64,000 nt of DNA from Gymnopilus junonius (GCA_015501075.1 JADNYJ010000120.1:62001-126000), one strand, 5' to 3'; shown: positions 11,635 through 26,482, numbered from the stretch's first letter. Made by a program: numbers and translations. The notes: generated by a model not told the origin, from the letters alone.

Positions 11635-12485
11635 TTGCCAAATATTCTCGCACGTAAAAGACTTTCACTGGGCCTTCTAAATAACAGGGCCTATGATCGC
11701 TTCATGCAGGACTACGAGAGTACGGATAATAGAACATTTTTCGTTCCTTCAACCCGTGGATGTCAAACTCAGATTGGCCGACCTCCGATCATTGGTTTTA
11801 TCCTTGTTTGGCGTAACACAGGGGTACAATTTTTCCATGCATCATTGGAAGACATTTTGCTGGATAAAAGTCGATCTGGCATCTACAGTACCGTATAAAT
11901 ATGGAAGAGAGGTATACCGAATATGTTCAAAACTACATCGAGCATGTTCATGGTTCAAGAGGCACTTCATTTGTTAGAGACAGGATCACAGAGAAGGATG
12001 AACAGAACGTAAACCTACCAACGGAGGGACTGTTTTACTGGATCCCTCATGCCCTAATCACAAAAGACCTTCGAGAAACTTGCTCCAGCTCTCTCTGAAT
12101 TCTCTCCTTGCCTTCATAAGGCACTTAGAAAGCAAAGGCGTCATTGCATGCCGATATGTCGAACTTGTAAATCAAGTGGTATGCCCCAGTTCTAAGAGGT
12201 TTTACGTCTGGTTACGCGTCGACTATCCACCAGAGAACAAAGGACACCTATTTATTCACTTTGCGCGGTCTTCCATATGTTTTGAGAAAGGCAGGTAGGT
12301 TCGAGAAATTATTCGACTTGGTGCGCCAAGCACTCCAAGGGCCAAGAAGAAAGAGATTTACACGAGCGGCGAAAAAAGCAATGAAAGAGTATCTAGGAAA
12401 ATACTTCACATATGTTTGCCAGGAATCAGTATCGTACCTGCAGAGGGAGGGTTTCTCAGATGGATATGGACTCTGGCATTTCTAG
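11635..12485 (+). pseudogene. NLR/STAND-like protein relic
   Basis: This is a frame-broken coding relic. FFHASLEDILLDKSRSGIYS (about 11,835-11,895) matches the 'HxSFxDFLLDxxRSG' segment downstream of the NACHT module in agaricomycete STAND proteins. After a one-base frame change near 11,895 it continues with MEERYTEYVQNYIEHVHGSR (11,901-11,960). Further open pieces follow (RFEKLFDLVRQALQGPRRKR at about 12,299-12,358) without stops until about 12,485. No Walker A/B motif, repeat domain or start codon in context is present. The similarity is by motif only. A related fragment lies at the left edge of the window. Confidence 0.3.
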
Positions 12486-13878
12486 TCCTGCTGAAAATTA
12501 TGACACGAGGAAAGTTTTGTGAGTAGAAAATATTCCAAAAAGGCCTTGAAATAAATGAAGACTTTCGAATTCCGAAGCGTACTTGAGGTGTAGAAAACTT
12601 TGGCACGCTGCCACACAGGTATGATGCGCTATAGCGGACGGCCGTCAACTCCCCGATATGATAACGAACGGCTGAAAATAGTGGCGGCTAAGTAGATAAT
12701 CAGGCTGGATTGAGATCGCAATTGAAATCACCAAGTCGAAGAGCACATTGCTGAAAATCGTTCCCTGCTGCGTTCAATTCCATGCGATTTGCGAAAGCGC
12801 AGCTCAGCAAAACCAAAATATCAATCCATTCAAACCTCCCCTTTAACGGAGTTCTTGAGTAGACTGTCCATAGGAGTATCACTTGGCTTTTGGGAACGCG
12901 GCATTTCAGTCAGGTCAAAAGTGCTATACAGGGTCTCCAAGGGTGGTCCAGAAATGCAACAAGATAGTGCAGAAGTGGACCGTCGAAATTCGACTAAGAG
13001 AGGGTACTCGTTTGATAACTCAAAGCTGGTGATCGAATGACTTCATCTGTGAGTCAATTTCGAATAGAGTCCATTGAATTTACTTAAGACGAGTCGTAAG
13101 AGCGATTTTACCCTAGATATATAGCCCTATAGCGACCGATTGACGTTAAGGATGCCAAAGATTCTGACTACGTGTTTCAGTTCTCGTACTCTTGCTCGCA
13201 AAGCATGGTCCTCACCGGACAAGTTCGACAGAATCAAGTTTGCAAACACCCCAGGATGGTTACTGATTCGACCACAGTTGCTCGCAGTCTAGCCCAATTT
13301 ATTACAGCCAAAATACGTCTGCCATCGAAGTTAATGTTTTGAGGGCCGGATTTAACCGCAGTTAAGGGTGCAAAATTAGCCATGCGAAAGTTAGACAGAT
13401 CAGCCAAGAAAAGAACCCTAGCAAGGAGAAACCTCGTTAGAAATCACAAAATGATTGCCCCGAGATACAGAAAAGGCTGGTCGACGTGGCCGGAGGATGT
13501 GCAGCGAAAATGTCAACGTTAACGCTGAATGCAAGTTGGAAACGGGGAAGGAAGGAGCGGTAGAATCCGGATGACTAAGTAAGCACGTGCGCTCTAGCCC
13601 TCGCCGGTCTCGCCTCAAATCGCGGAGGATCTCTGCCCCAAACACGGCAGACATGGCAGAAACCTATTCCTGCTCGACGGCAGCGTATAACACTATAATT
13701 CGGATAACGTGGCCAACCTCTTCTTGACCCACACTTCTCTTTCATTTTGTTCTTTTCCACCCCGCACTCGTCCCCACAAGCCCCTGCTTGTCATCGTCAC
13801 CTAAGATGCGCGTCACCCCCACGTCTGCGCAATATCCTCCCCATCAAAACTGGCACGCTAAAGCCCTCAGCGGCGCTC
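12486..13878. other. Intergenic region upstream of ACH1
   Basis: No gene is recognised; short frames on both strands have no family motif. The pyrimidine-rich stretch at about 13,720-13,800 directly before ACH1 is typical of a fungal core promoter or leader of a well-expressed gene. A non-AUG-initiated or upstream-exon start for ACH1 in this interval cannot be excluded. Confidence 0.4.
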
Positions 13879-16426
<2,548 letters not shown>

Positions 16427-16840
16427 AGGCCCTCGTTATCCTGAACATCGTTATCCTAAGACGAGTAGTGAGTGTGGGATGTTACTTTAAGAGTCTAGAT
16501 GGTATGACGGCTCATTGGACAGAAGGTATATACAGGTATCTAGGGGGTGTGGACGTTGTTTCAGCAAAAATTTTGTACTTTTATTTATGTGCATGTCTAC
16601 ATCTATACAGATTTATTTTATATTGTTGGTTGCAGGCAAGGTTGAATGTGGTGGATGCGGGTGAGTCACGCTCATCGATGGATTGGGTGGATCTCACCGT
16701 TTCAGACATTCGCAATTCAATAAGCGTTACTGTTTCATTTCTCCGTCACCATCGCCACTTTACAGCTGCTTCAACCAGTGTCATTCTAGATTGACCAGTC
16801 ATCCCAACGAAGTTCAAACGCACCGTCTCTACATCGCAAC
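16427..16840. other. ACH1 3' flank and promoter of the next gene
   Basis: There is no gene in this 414-base spacer. It must hold the ACH1 terminator and the promoter of the SDR-like gene. A pyrimidine-rich stretch lies at about 16,720-16,800. No precise polyadenylation signal can be asserted. Confidence 0.4.
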
Positions 16841-17927
16841 ATGCAATACGATCTGACTCCAGGTTTAGAGTGGATTTTGTCCTTTGGGTACACAGCCAAA
16901 GACATCTTCATGGCTCTCGCCGCCATGGTGGCGTCGGCTGCTTTTCTTTATGCTCTCATCCGAGTCTTCTTTGGTTCCTTCCTTTGGACTCCTACGTCAG
17001 TTAGGCATGTGCATGATGAAAGTGATAGTGAAAGTGAAAGTTGGACGAAGAGAAAGGTCGTTTTGGTCCTTGCCGCTGACCAGGAGATTGGATTTCGCAT
17101 CATGGAACAGTACGTTCAGGAACCAGATGTGACTGTTGTTGCAGCCTCTGCATCAATCGGTCAGTATTTCTTCCTTTCCTTCTTATCCACAGCGTTCACT
17201 GCTAAATCATACTCACTATCTCCCATTATAAAGAAAAGGTGGATAAGTGGGGTGCAAAGCTCGATTTGAAGCGCGCCGTTGTCGCATGGGCAGAGGTGGA
17301 TGCTGTTAGAAGTTCCGAAGAGGAGGTTGCCACCAAGATCAAGGAGTTGGATGTTTTGTATGGCCCCGTTACGCACTTTTATGACCTTACAGGAGCCACT
17401 GGCTTGTGTGCGTCTGCGTCGGTGTGTATTCTATTCCTCTATTTTTTTTATCATGTTGAAGCGTTGGGGTTTTAGGAAAAGGTTAAGACGGCAGATAGTA
17501 GCAATGTTCAAGGGTGCACCAGTGCTATTCAGGCTGCGTTCGATCTTATGCGACCCCGTCATCACGGGAAAATTGTTCGTCCTTTCATTTCGTTGTTTCT
17601 TTTCGACACTTATCCTCATTTTTTTTACTTTTCTTCCAGTTCATCCTTTCGTCCACTTCATATCTCTGTCTACCTATCATCTTACTCTTTGATCTATCCT
17701 GCAACCATGCTGAAGTTACTGTCGCTGATCAGCCCAGGTTTTTCGACCCGGCTGAAGCGAGGCAGAAGCAAATGGAAGAGAAGGTTGAACCCCAGGTCAT
17801 GCGTGGAGCAGCGGAACGTCTGGCGAAAAGGGTCAAGGAGCTTGACGAGCCTACAGTCAGTGGCGGTCTTCGTGGCTGGGCTCTTATACGGAGCTTCATA
17901 AGGGGTGGATATTTTAGCTCTTTTTGA
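16841..17927 (+). CDS. Degenerate short-chain dehydrogenase-like protein
   Basis: Four exons encode about 250 residues. An N-terminal membrane helix (residues about 20-50, MALAAMVASAAFLYALIRVF) precedes KRKVVLVLAADQEIGFRIME, which aligns with the cofactor loop of the SDR at 34,405 (KRKVVLVIGGPRGIGARIIQ). The TGxxxGxG glycines are largely lost here. ELDVLYGPVTHFYDLTGATG matches the NxAG-region strand of the paralogue, and AFDLMRPRHHGKIV matches its active-site strand. The Ser-Tyr-Lys part and the C-terminal half of the fold are absent; the protein ends in a charged Glu/Arg/Lys helix segment and stops at 17,927. It is probably a non-catalytic remnant or pseudoenzyme. Both internal junctions are short GT-AG introns and the frame is kept. 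Confidence 0.6.
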
Positions 17928-19552
17928 CTCATTGGTGCAAAGATAGTTCAGAGGTATGTCCGCTCGGTTAATATGTGGGCAATGACGATGGGGATGATAT
18001 CTAGAAAAGCGATACAAGTTATTCAGTACGATAATACCGTTTCCATTAATCATAGTAACCCTTGCAATGTCACATCGCTTGCAGGCTAAAATTTAAGTCC
18101 TGGACATCACTTGTTAGTAAACTGGATCCATTATCGAGGCACGGAATTGGAAGACACAGGAAAAAAGAAAGTAAAATATGGAAAAGAGGGCAACTGAGAA
18201 CTCATGTTCTGTCCTGACTGCTGGGCAGATCGATCAGGCGAAAGGCAGTGGAGACAAGTATCTGCGTTTCCCAGCAGATCTAGCCAGTGAATACAAGATT
18301 TTGGTTCTTGTGTGTAGGCCTGCTTGGATAAGGAAAGATAAAGTCGACTGCCTTTCGTGATGTCCAAGTTCGACACCCTTTTTAGCAGATCAAGAACATA
18401 TGTCGATGATAGCAGTGAGAGAAGGGTATATAAGTATTCGCAGAATACTTCAGGCTTTTATCCAGTCGCAAATTTTTACCCTGCTAATCAAGACTCGTCG
18501 ATAGGAACTACAGTAGCACTCACCGAGTTCCCGAGGGCTAAATTAGAAGGCGATGCCGGGGGAAAGGACATTGCGTAAGGCCACGGAAAATGCTCGGGAG
18601 GGTTCCCCAGCGGAAGTGGGAGTGGTTCAAGATTGAAGATTGTAACAAAGGGCTTTATAGCATATGTGGTACTAAAAGCACCGGGGACGCCATTGATCAT
18701 GAAGGGCGCATTGTTCATCGCAAGGGGATGCTTCCGAAGAACCGGATCACAGAGAGGTCTGCCGTCGGCTTCATCAGTCAGTGCGCCTTCCACTCTTTCT
18801 CGTTATGCAGCGTTTCGTAGTTGGTTTCTTTGACGGATGGGGTGAGCTATTTCGCTCTGTGCGATCATTCGTTTGGGTTTGAATATGACAACAAGGCATT
18901 TCGACATTGGAATTACATATCGTCTAGACTCCGATTCTGCAGGTCTACTCTACGACAAAGAACGAGATGTGCGAGACACGTAATCGCCTTTGTAACCCGT
19001 CCATGGTACCCAAGTATAGTGTGTCTCCAAGTGGACTCATGTGTTACTTATAGTTCTAACAAAGTAGTGTTGTTAGGGAGACTTATCCCTTGAGACCTCT
19101 ATTTTGCGTCTTTGGAAGGGGCTGTTTCCCCATGGCGAACATGGTAAAGTCTCATTCAGCATGGTTAATCGAATCATGGCAAGTCGCTCTTTATCCAGGT
19201 TTTCCCATTGACTTTTAGCTACGCGAAGTACAGAACGTTAGCTTGTCGAGATGTTTTGGAATCGCTTTATGACTGGACCTTGGCTCCATTTTCTTGATGT
19301 GTCAAAGGATTCGTGCTTCAGGTTGAATTTAGCTTTTGACAAAGGCACCCTTTATTCTTGGAATCGCATGGCGGCATCATCGTTATGGTATACAATTCCC
19401 TTCGGGCCCTACCGCAGGCCTGGGCTACTAGTACAATGAAAATACTATATAATGATATACATATTATATAGGCTGTACAGGAGATTATTCAAGCGTAGAA
19501 GCTATTGTAAATTGAAAGGAAAAGAAGAGTGAGGCACAGGAGGAAATCATCC
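17928..19552. other. Region without a recognised gene
   Basis: Several short open frames occur. The most protein-like is 18,590-18,820 plus (WEWFKIEDCNKGLYSICG), loosely reminiscent of beta-trefoil protease inhibitors, but with no start, length or neighbouring exon to support it. An AT-rich ATATAATGATATACATATTATATAGG tract near 19,445-19,470 may be the terminator region of the minus-strand DUF6699 gene. Confidence 0.3.
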
Positions 19553-20289
19553 CTACGAAACGTCCAGTCTAGCTTCCCATTGTGTGGGACCTTCTCCGGG
19601 ACCTGTCACACACAGTCCCTGAAAGGTTCTGCCAGGAAGGTAATCAAGTCGTATTATACCCTCATCTGTCTGGGGCCAGCATTTCAGGCGCAGCTTATAT
19701 GCCTTGTAGATTTCTTGCTGTCTCTCCCGTGGTTGGCTCAATACGTGTTCGCGACTGACACGCTTCAAGAGGTGTTGGTGAACTTCCCACATGACTTGCA
19801 TGACTGTCAGATACTGTCCGTCGGATTGAGCGGCAAGGTGTAGCGGCCAATCTGGCAGCGCTTCAGCCATCACTGCGAGTTGAGGGATGGGATAGCAAGA
19901 ATTGTGAGAGGCAGCCGGATCCTGGGCATCCGTCGCGAAAGCAGGCAGACCCCTCGGGTCTTCTGCAATGTCCCATGTCACCGCGGCGTGCAACCCACAG
20001 AGAACAGGATGAAGCTTCGGATATGCTGGAGGCTCAGATATGGGAGAACTGTCTTTGGATTCCGTTAGAACTGGAAAGCTTGGGCTTGGAGGAGTGAGTG
20101 GGTCGACGTCAGAGACTGTTGAACCAGAACGTGATGGTGAAGGGGTCGATGGGGTGGCGACCTAGGAAGGTAAGAGTTATTCCTCACATGGTTGTCTTCT
20201 TCTTCGTCTTGTAAGTCATCGGAGGAGAAGCGAACCCTCGGTGTAAGAGGTGTATGATCCATGCTGCGAAGTGTTAAGGTACTTTGCAT
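19553..20289 (-). CDS. DUF6699 domain protein
   Basis: This is a basidiomycete family of unknown function. The N-terminal part is Ser/Pro/Asp-rich and disordered (MDHTPLTPRVRFSSDDLQDE from an internal Met at 20,262; an upstream Met is at 20,289). The DUF6699 domain follows: HPVLCGLHAAVTWDIAEDP, the 'LPDWPLHLAAQSDGQYLTVM' strand corresponding to the family's 'LPWPITV...VTVxDVL', then WEVHQHLLKRVSREH and the terminal RLDYLPGRTFQGLCVTG signature. As written, the N-terminal segment and the domain are in different frames, joined at the GG run near 20,160. The only intron-like path there is 26 bases, so a missing base is likelier. The stop is TAG at 19,553-19,555. Confidence 0.75.
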
Positions 20290-21776
20290 TTGCCACTACT
20301 GTGAATCGGACGGGTGCGCACCTTTATGCAAGATGGGTATCAACGCACTGGTATGGAAGGGACTAAGAAATGGCGGAAAAGATTGAAAACAGAATGAAGG
20401 GAGGGAATGGAAACAAAGGAAGTGAAGCATGGTCTCCTAATCATACTTTATATACAATAACACGTACGCTGTGTTATATGCGCAAGTAGCCTGTCAGATT
20501 AGGACTAAAGTACGGCCAACACGCACCTGGGCACAGGCCGCCCTTCTTATCCCCATCTGCGTTTCTTAGGGGATCGATTTGGCTGCCCGTATATTGCGAC
20601 GGATGCGGTTGTGGCTGATCCGCTAACCCACAACTCGGGGGCCACAGCCAACGGGTAGCCGCACGGGCGCTTGATAAGTAAAGAGTGCGCACGACAAAAT
20701 TTCTTGGGCGTAGTGAACGCATCCAAGGTAAGATCCAGGTATTGTTCTTGTAGTGAGGAGACCGCCCACCTTCAGAAACTGAAGAAAGCATGTACAATAT
20801 ACCGGTGCTCCTGTGATTGACTAGTTCTAATCAGCACAGACATCTGGACATCCGCTCTTCGAACTTGAATTCCCGAGCAATCGGCCTACCTCCGAAGCCG
20901 CACCAGCTGACAGAAAGCCAAGTGACGAGATAGTTGTAATGCAAGATTGCTCAGCGCCTCTACAACTATCACACGATACCCTATTAATGGCGTCTTCTAG
21001 TTTCACTACGTTGAATATTTTTCAGTATCCGCAGCATTCGATTGGGTTCACCCCGTGTCGATCACAGTTGAGAATCTTGGGATTGATGTTTCTATTGTTA
21101 AGGATTGTTAGAGTGGATTAGAGTAGATCGAAAGAAGAGGGGATTTAATGACATCATCGGGCTAGCCAAGGTAATGCTCAAAACGATTGATGTTGCATAA
21201 AACGCACCATTCGTTTACTCTGAATAGGACCTTCTAGAGATCTGCAAACTGCAGGACAAACATAGCGTCCGACATTTCTCCCTTGATTTGTCAAGGCGGC
21301 CTTTGTTGTGTTGTCATTGAATTCATCGCCGTACACCAATTCAACAAAACCTCGACTAGCGCCCACACCGACAACGTCATTTCGGCCAAGCTCCATCATA
21401 TAAGGTTGTACCACTGACCATTGGGACAAAGACAAGCGAGGGCTAGGCGTCACGAGAGAAGAGGTAATGTAAAGCTATTTATAGAAGCGAACGAGATCGA
21501 GGGCACCCTTATCCTTCTTTCCTTCTAAATATCAATGTCAGGTTCTCATAACGAACAATGAATTGAACAGAATTAATTTCTTAAAGATTTACTGCCAATC
21601 TAACAAGAGTCGACTGCCAAGGCTGTCATGGTGGCGGGCCCGAATTCGTGGATGTGCCATGACTGGCAGAGCACGTGCTTGAGGACAAGGACCAAGGTCG
21701 TCAGCAACTGCCTTTGTTCCCTTGTGATCTCACCCTTCCTCTTTTCCCATCTGGTGGCTGGACCATTTCGCTGGCG
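20290..21776. other. Divergent intergenic region
   Basis: This stretch separates the minus-strand DUF6699 gene from the plus-strand RING gene, so it should contain both promoters. Short frames on both strands show no recognisable domain. The GC-rich interval 20,520-20,690 contains partly self-complementary runs but no clear RNA structure. Confidence 0.35.
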
Positions 21777-22727
21777 ATGGAATGCCAAATCTGCGTCGAA
21801 AACTTGGGAGACAGGGCGTACAGTTTACCTTGTGGTGAATATAGCTCATCGTTCCCAGAGGCGGTCTCTTTGTGCTGACTTTCTTCAGGCCACATTTACT
21901 GCAGAGCCTGTATCAGTGGCTTCCAGCAGCGAAACACGCGGGTTGAATATTTTGAGTGTCCCTGCTGCCGCAGTAGCGTGTGGTTCAGTAAGCATCTGAG
22001 AGCCTTTGATGATTACTGATGCGCTCACTCGGCTACTTCAGAGTTCAATTCAGAGAACATCCGCAGAATCTTCCTTAGCCCGATTTCATCGCAGTTTCAG
22101 TCTCTTCAAGACCGCCTTCAGACTATCGAGAAGGAACGCGATAATGCGCTCAAAGAGCTCGGGCGATTCATGGCATGTCGAGTCGATCCCTTTCTTCAAG
22201 CTTTGAATGCAAAGGACGCGCTTCTTGCCACCAAGGATAAGGAGCTCGACAAGTTGAAAGAAGAACTAGCAAATGCGAAAGTTGCGTTAGCAGAGGCAAA
22301 CGTCAAGGCGAGAGGCGAGATTCAGACCAAAGATGCTGAAATCAGGGAGTTGAAGAAACTTGTGGGTACACCGTCGACTTCGTTCACTAAATTTGCCGCG
22401 TCACCGGTCGTTAGCCCTGTTTCCGTCTCCGGGATTTCTAGTTCCTCTGATCCCGATAAGACGTTGGTCAATATCAATTCAGCAGAGATTAAAGCTTTTC
22501 CATTCACCTTTACGCCCCGACCCCGTACTCAAGTTGCTTTGCAGCAAGACTCCTCAACCAGTGTTTCAACGTCTAGTCATCGTAAAAGTGAAATATACGA
22601 CGCCTCAACGCCACTGCGGGGATACCTAGGAGAACTTAACAGCGCCCAGAACCCAACGAACAGCACACTTCCCCCCAAGTCCGTAGCATCAAGAAAGAAC
22701 CACCAAAGCAGAAGAAGAGGGAACTGA
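21777..22727 (+). CDS. RING-finger / coiled-coil protein, candidate E3 ubiquitin ligase
   Basis: The start is ATG 21777. Residues 1-50 form a C3HC4 RING: MECQICVENLGDRAYSLPCG, then H-x2-C-x2-C in HIYCRACISG after a 55-base intron, closing with CPCCRSSVW. A second intron ends at about 22,039. After it come a long Lys/Glu-rich coiled coil (about residues 60-170, with ATKDKELDKLKEELANAKVA) and a Ser/Thr/Pro-rich tail. This layout is typical of fungal RING proteins of unknown target; the ubiquitin ligase role is inferred from the RING. The frame stops at 22,725-22,727. A second open frame runs on from the C6 run at about 22,668 to a stop at 22,903 and looks like the genuine C-terminus. Confidence 0.78.
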
Positions 22728-22903
22728 AGACCGGTGACGAGATCCGCTGGAGAGGATACGGCCGCCCTAAATACACCCCTGTCCGAGAGTGTACTGCAAA
22801 TGATGGATATCATATTTTCTCTGGAAAGGGAACGAACCAATACGCGACGAAGTATACGTGTAACATTTGCCAATTTTCTTGCTCAGAGAGCCGCCGACGA
22901 TAG

Positions 22904-24791
22904 GATCGGGTGACCTTTGGAATATCTGTAACTTTTGTACCATATATGTAGTTCCAATATACTTCATGTTGTATCCTTTGGCGAGAAAGAGCGGCCATGG
23001 AACAGACCGCAAAGGAGCGAAGATTTGAACATTGTTCAAGTATGGTATGGAATCAACGAACCTGGAAGAGGGATTGTCATCAACCAAAGATTTGCAGCAA
23101 AAAAAAAGACTGACGTATTCCCCGTTTCCTAAACCTCAGCACAGGAGCAGCGAGCCGCAAGTATTTCTTCCTTTCCGATCGTTTGAATGCTCTATATAAA
23201 CTTCTAAATTACGAAGCCGGAATGCAATGAGGCCTGAAATTGAATCTGTGCAATCTGGTGAGCTCAACATGTTCAAAGATGGCTGGGATGTATATACATA
23301 CCTCTGCAACTTGATATCCTCAGTCTTCTGGGGTCCGAGTTCAGTGGCAAAGGAGGAGACGGAGTATGAGTACTGCGCCAAGATAGACGAAGTATTGTAT
23401 CCCAACCGCTGCACTGTCCTCATGCATCGTGTCTCGACTGAACGTGTAAAGGAGACGACGGGTAGCGGTATACCACGACGTGTACCGTGACATCTAACAT
23501 GCCTGAAAACAGTGTCTAAATTTCCGGCACATTGTAAAGAATAGAGGACTTACAGATGCGAAGCATGTTGCAATTTGGAGCAGGACTACAGACAGATGAC
23601 AGGGAAAAACAGAAAGCAAACGAAACTTGAAGCGGAACTTGGAAATTTGTCGTCGATTATGTAAGTATATGAAAACCCGAAAATGGCAGGAGGCATCATA
23701 GACCCCGACGCCCTCCGTCGACCATTCCTTGAACCTTCCACTTCCACTTCCTGATAACGCTCAGATTGTTTATGGTTGTTGAATATGTATGCGATGGTAA
23801 CTCGGTTTTCCGGGTTACCTCCAGACCAAGCTCCTTTTACGAGGCAGAACCGTGCGTTTCAGATTTGCGATTCATTCTCGAGTTGACGGGCCAGAAACAT
23901 GGAACCAGGCTCGATACCATTTTCTGCAGCAGTTTTTCCAACGTGCAATGCGGAAGAATCGTATAAGAATGGGATCGGCCAACTACAATCGAGGGAACTA
24001 GACTCTGTAGTCTGTACGAACTCTGTACGTCCCAATCATAATGTATGTCGCAAAAACGTCATGGATGGGCACCCTTTTTCAAGGAAGTGTGAGTATTTTC
24101 GGAAGATCAGAACCTCCGCTATGGATGCTGCAGATTTTCCGTTGGCTTTCGTCAGCCGCTATTCACTGCATTGGAATCAAGGTACGACCATGGTCATCCG
24201 AATGAATAGTCGCCAATTTATTATCAAATCTCCAGGGAAATAGTGCCCTTAATACTCATACCGGTCATCAATGGTACTGAGAGTACACTTGACAAAACCT
24301 TCTTTTTCTGCTTTTGCTCATTATACCAGGGCCCGCACACCAGCTTGTCATTCGGCAGATTCCATTCCGACTCTCAAGGGACTCTTAACTCCGCGAATAC
24401 CACATTTGAAGGTAGCGTTTCTTGTTCGCCGGTTCTATAATTACTTCGCCTGCGTCAATTGAATTCCTGGAAGACGTAGAAGCTAATGTCACGGTCAGAT
24501 GAACATTCAAGGTGAGTAACCCCTGATCAGGTCCCAGAATTTCGAACTCGAGAAGCTACTCTGGGTTATAACTGGGCTTGCTGCTACCCTTGCATATTGC
24601 ACGTACCTCAAAATTACGTGCCATAGCGCAAACCCTTGCGGACTTTCTATTGGTCCTTGTTCCATGGGTCTGTTGCGTAAAGCCCTTTTTATTCGAAGTA
24701 ACGACTTTCCAATGATTTCCATTCAAACCTTCACCTGTCACCGCAGACCACTCAAACCTAAAGTGGTACCTATTCTCGACATTCTCATAGG
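22904..24791. other. Region without a recognised gene
   Basis: Fragmentary open frames occur on both strands (for example 23,227-23,490 plus and 24,556-24,822 minus), none with a family motif. The minus frame at 24,556-24,822 contains NRYHFRFEWSAVTGEGLNGN and looks moderately protein-like, but I could not assign it. Confidence 0.3.
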
Positions 24792-24799
24792 TATAAAGG
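24792..24799 (+). promoter_or_regulatory. TATA box of mycocypin copy 1
   Basis: TATAAAGG lies 82 bases upstream of the ATG at 24,874, the same arrangement as in copy 2. The position suits a TATA-driven, strongly expressed gene. Confidence 0.5.
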
Positions 24800-24873
24800 C
24801 TCGCTGAATGTAAGGATAACATTCAAGTCGTTTTTTGACCATCATTCTTGCGCAGTTTACTACATCTCAAACA

Positions 24874-25537
24874 ATGCCTCTCAAGACCGGTATCTACCAC
24901 ATTCGCTGGGTCCCAAAGCACATCAAGCTTCCCTTCATTGGAGGTGTGTACGCCACTGGTGATGCCCAAAACGCACCCGTTCGCGCAGAGGCACTGCATC
25001 CAGACGCTGGCAATCAGAAGGTACGTTGTCCTTCTGGCAGTCGACATTCGCTTCGGTCGACCTATTAACTGCTTACTTTAGTGGAGGGTTGCGCCCATCG
25101 AAGGTAAAAAGGACACCTACCAGATCACTTACCCAGGAATTACCTTGGTGGGCAACGAAGGACCCTTTGTGACTAGCTGGGCCTCTTCAAAGAAGGGTGG
25201 CGAGGCGGAACCCGTTACTCTCGCTGGCCACATTGCAGAATGGATCATCACAGTCGTTGACGAGGAGCACAGTGTTTATCGGCAAGTGTTCGTGTTCGTC
25301 AAGAACAGGCTCTGTTTGTTAAATATATCCTGCAGTATTTCCGAGCCCCATGGTGAAATCGTTGGCGCTGTTCGTTATGTTACTGAGGAGTATAACCTGG
25401 TACGTAGTCTCCTTCATTTAAACTTTCAGAGCATTTACTATATTTCCTGGAACTTTCAGCTCTATGTTAAGTCGTACCCAATCATCCTAGACCTTTCTCC
25501 CCTTCCTTCTTGGCAATTCGTTCATGTCTCCGAGTAA
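24874..25537 (+). CDS. Mycocypin-like cysteine protease inhibitor, copy 1
   Basis: Four exons encode a protein of about 165 residues without a signal peptide. The order of elements matches clitocypin/macrocypin beta-trefoil inhibitors of papain-like proteases: LKTGIYHIRWVP, then GGVYATGDAQNAPVRAEAL (equivalent to the 'GGxYAT...PVxAEP' block that includes the inhibitory loops), QKWRVAPIEGKKDTYQITYP, AEWIITVVDEEHSVYRIS and the closing LPSWQFVHVSE. Known family members inhibit fungivore and endogenous cysteine proteases, and some also inhibit legumain or trypsin; target specificity here is unknown. Intron 1 (25,021-25,081) is GT-AG. Intron 2 begins with GCAAGT at 25,282, a GC-AG intron. Intron 3 is GT-AG. 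It is a tandem paralogue of the gene at 26,623. Confidence 0.75.
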
Positions 25538-26482
25538 TACCATCCCATTAACTATCGCCCGGGAGATCCAAAGCCACATACCTATGCATTACCTTGTGTT
25601 TGCTGTACGAGTACAACGGTCCAATAAATTTGTTGTTAAATTGAGATTAACCGAATTTCCTTGAGGATCTTGCATTAAGTTTTAGGAAGTAATTCATTGC
25701 ATGAGCTTCGTTACGTATTTAAGTGGGTATGTGGTGGGTGGGGTATGAACACCCTTGCCCATTGAATCATTGAAAAAGACGAGGCGCTTCTAGTAGCAAG
25801 CACACCTGACTTGGATAACGCCACTCTAACAAAACAGAGAAGAGAAAGTCTGATCTGAACAAATGTTCGGCTTTCAGGCAAGTGGAGTAATTGGCAAGGA
25901 AGCAGCGACACAGAACATCCTTACTATGTATAAAGAATATATATTACGCTGGACAAATTTGATGGTCATTGTCGATGTTATTCCATCAGTCCTTGATATC
26001 ACCGTTCAAGCTAAAGTCCGTCATTTTCAAGCTTTCGGGAGATCACAATTCCAGAAACAATCTAGGGGAAAACAATTTGAATATCGACTTGGCTTGGAGC
26101 CTTGGAGTCATAGTATTCTTCTTGAAGCCGTGAATGACCTGGACTCGTTGAATTTGTTTATGTGATCTGCAACTTGTACGAAAGTCAATCCCAACGAGCT
26201 CCAAGGGATCTCCACAATTAATAATTTAAACCTTCTTTGATTGAACGGTCCGCCGTGCACTACCCATGCGGAAATGACTTTCTCCATGATGAGTGAATAT
26301 TGGAGTCACGAGGAATAATTGCAGTGGCCTCGACCTATGTTTAGAGTACTCAACCCACAGTTTAATCCTCCAGTGTTCCAATTCCTGGATTCTCGGCTCG
26401 CAAACATAAGAATGAGACCCACCTCTCGTTAACTTTTTGTTCATTTATTTTGTCATGACGAGCCCTTGTTTGAGGGTCCTCT
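25538..26482. other. Spacer between mycocypin copies
   Basis: The spacer holds the 3' flank of copy 1. An open frame at 25,863-26,165 (100 codons, plus) shows no motif, paralogue or splice context. I would not call it a gene. Confidence 0.35.

Noticed and set aside
18590..18820. Possible beta-trefoil protease inhibitor fragment (WEWFKIEDCNKGLYSICG)
   Set aside because: Only one short similarity, with no start, no adjoining exon and no further family block.
24556..24822. Protein-like minus-strand frame upstream of mycocypin copy 1
   Set aside because: No family recognised, no exon context, and it overlaps the promoter of a well-supported gene.
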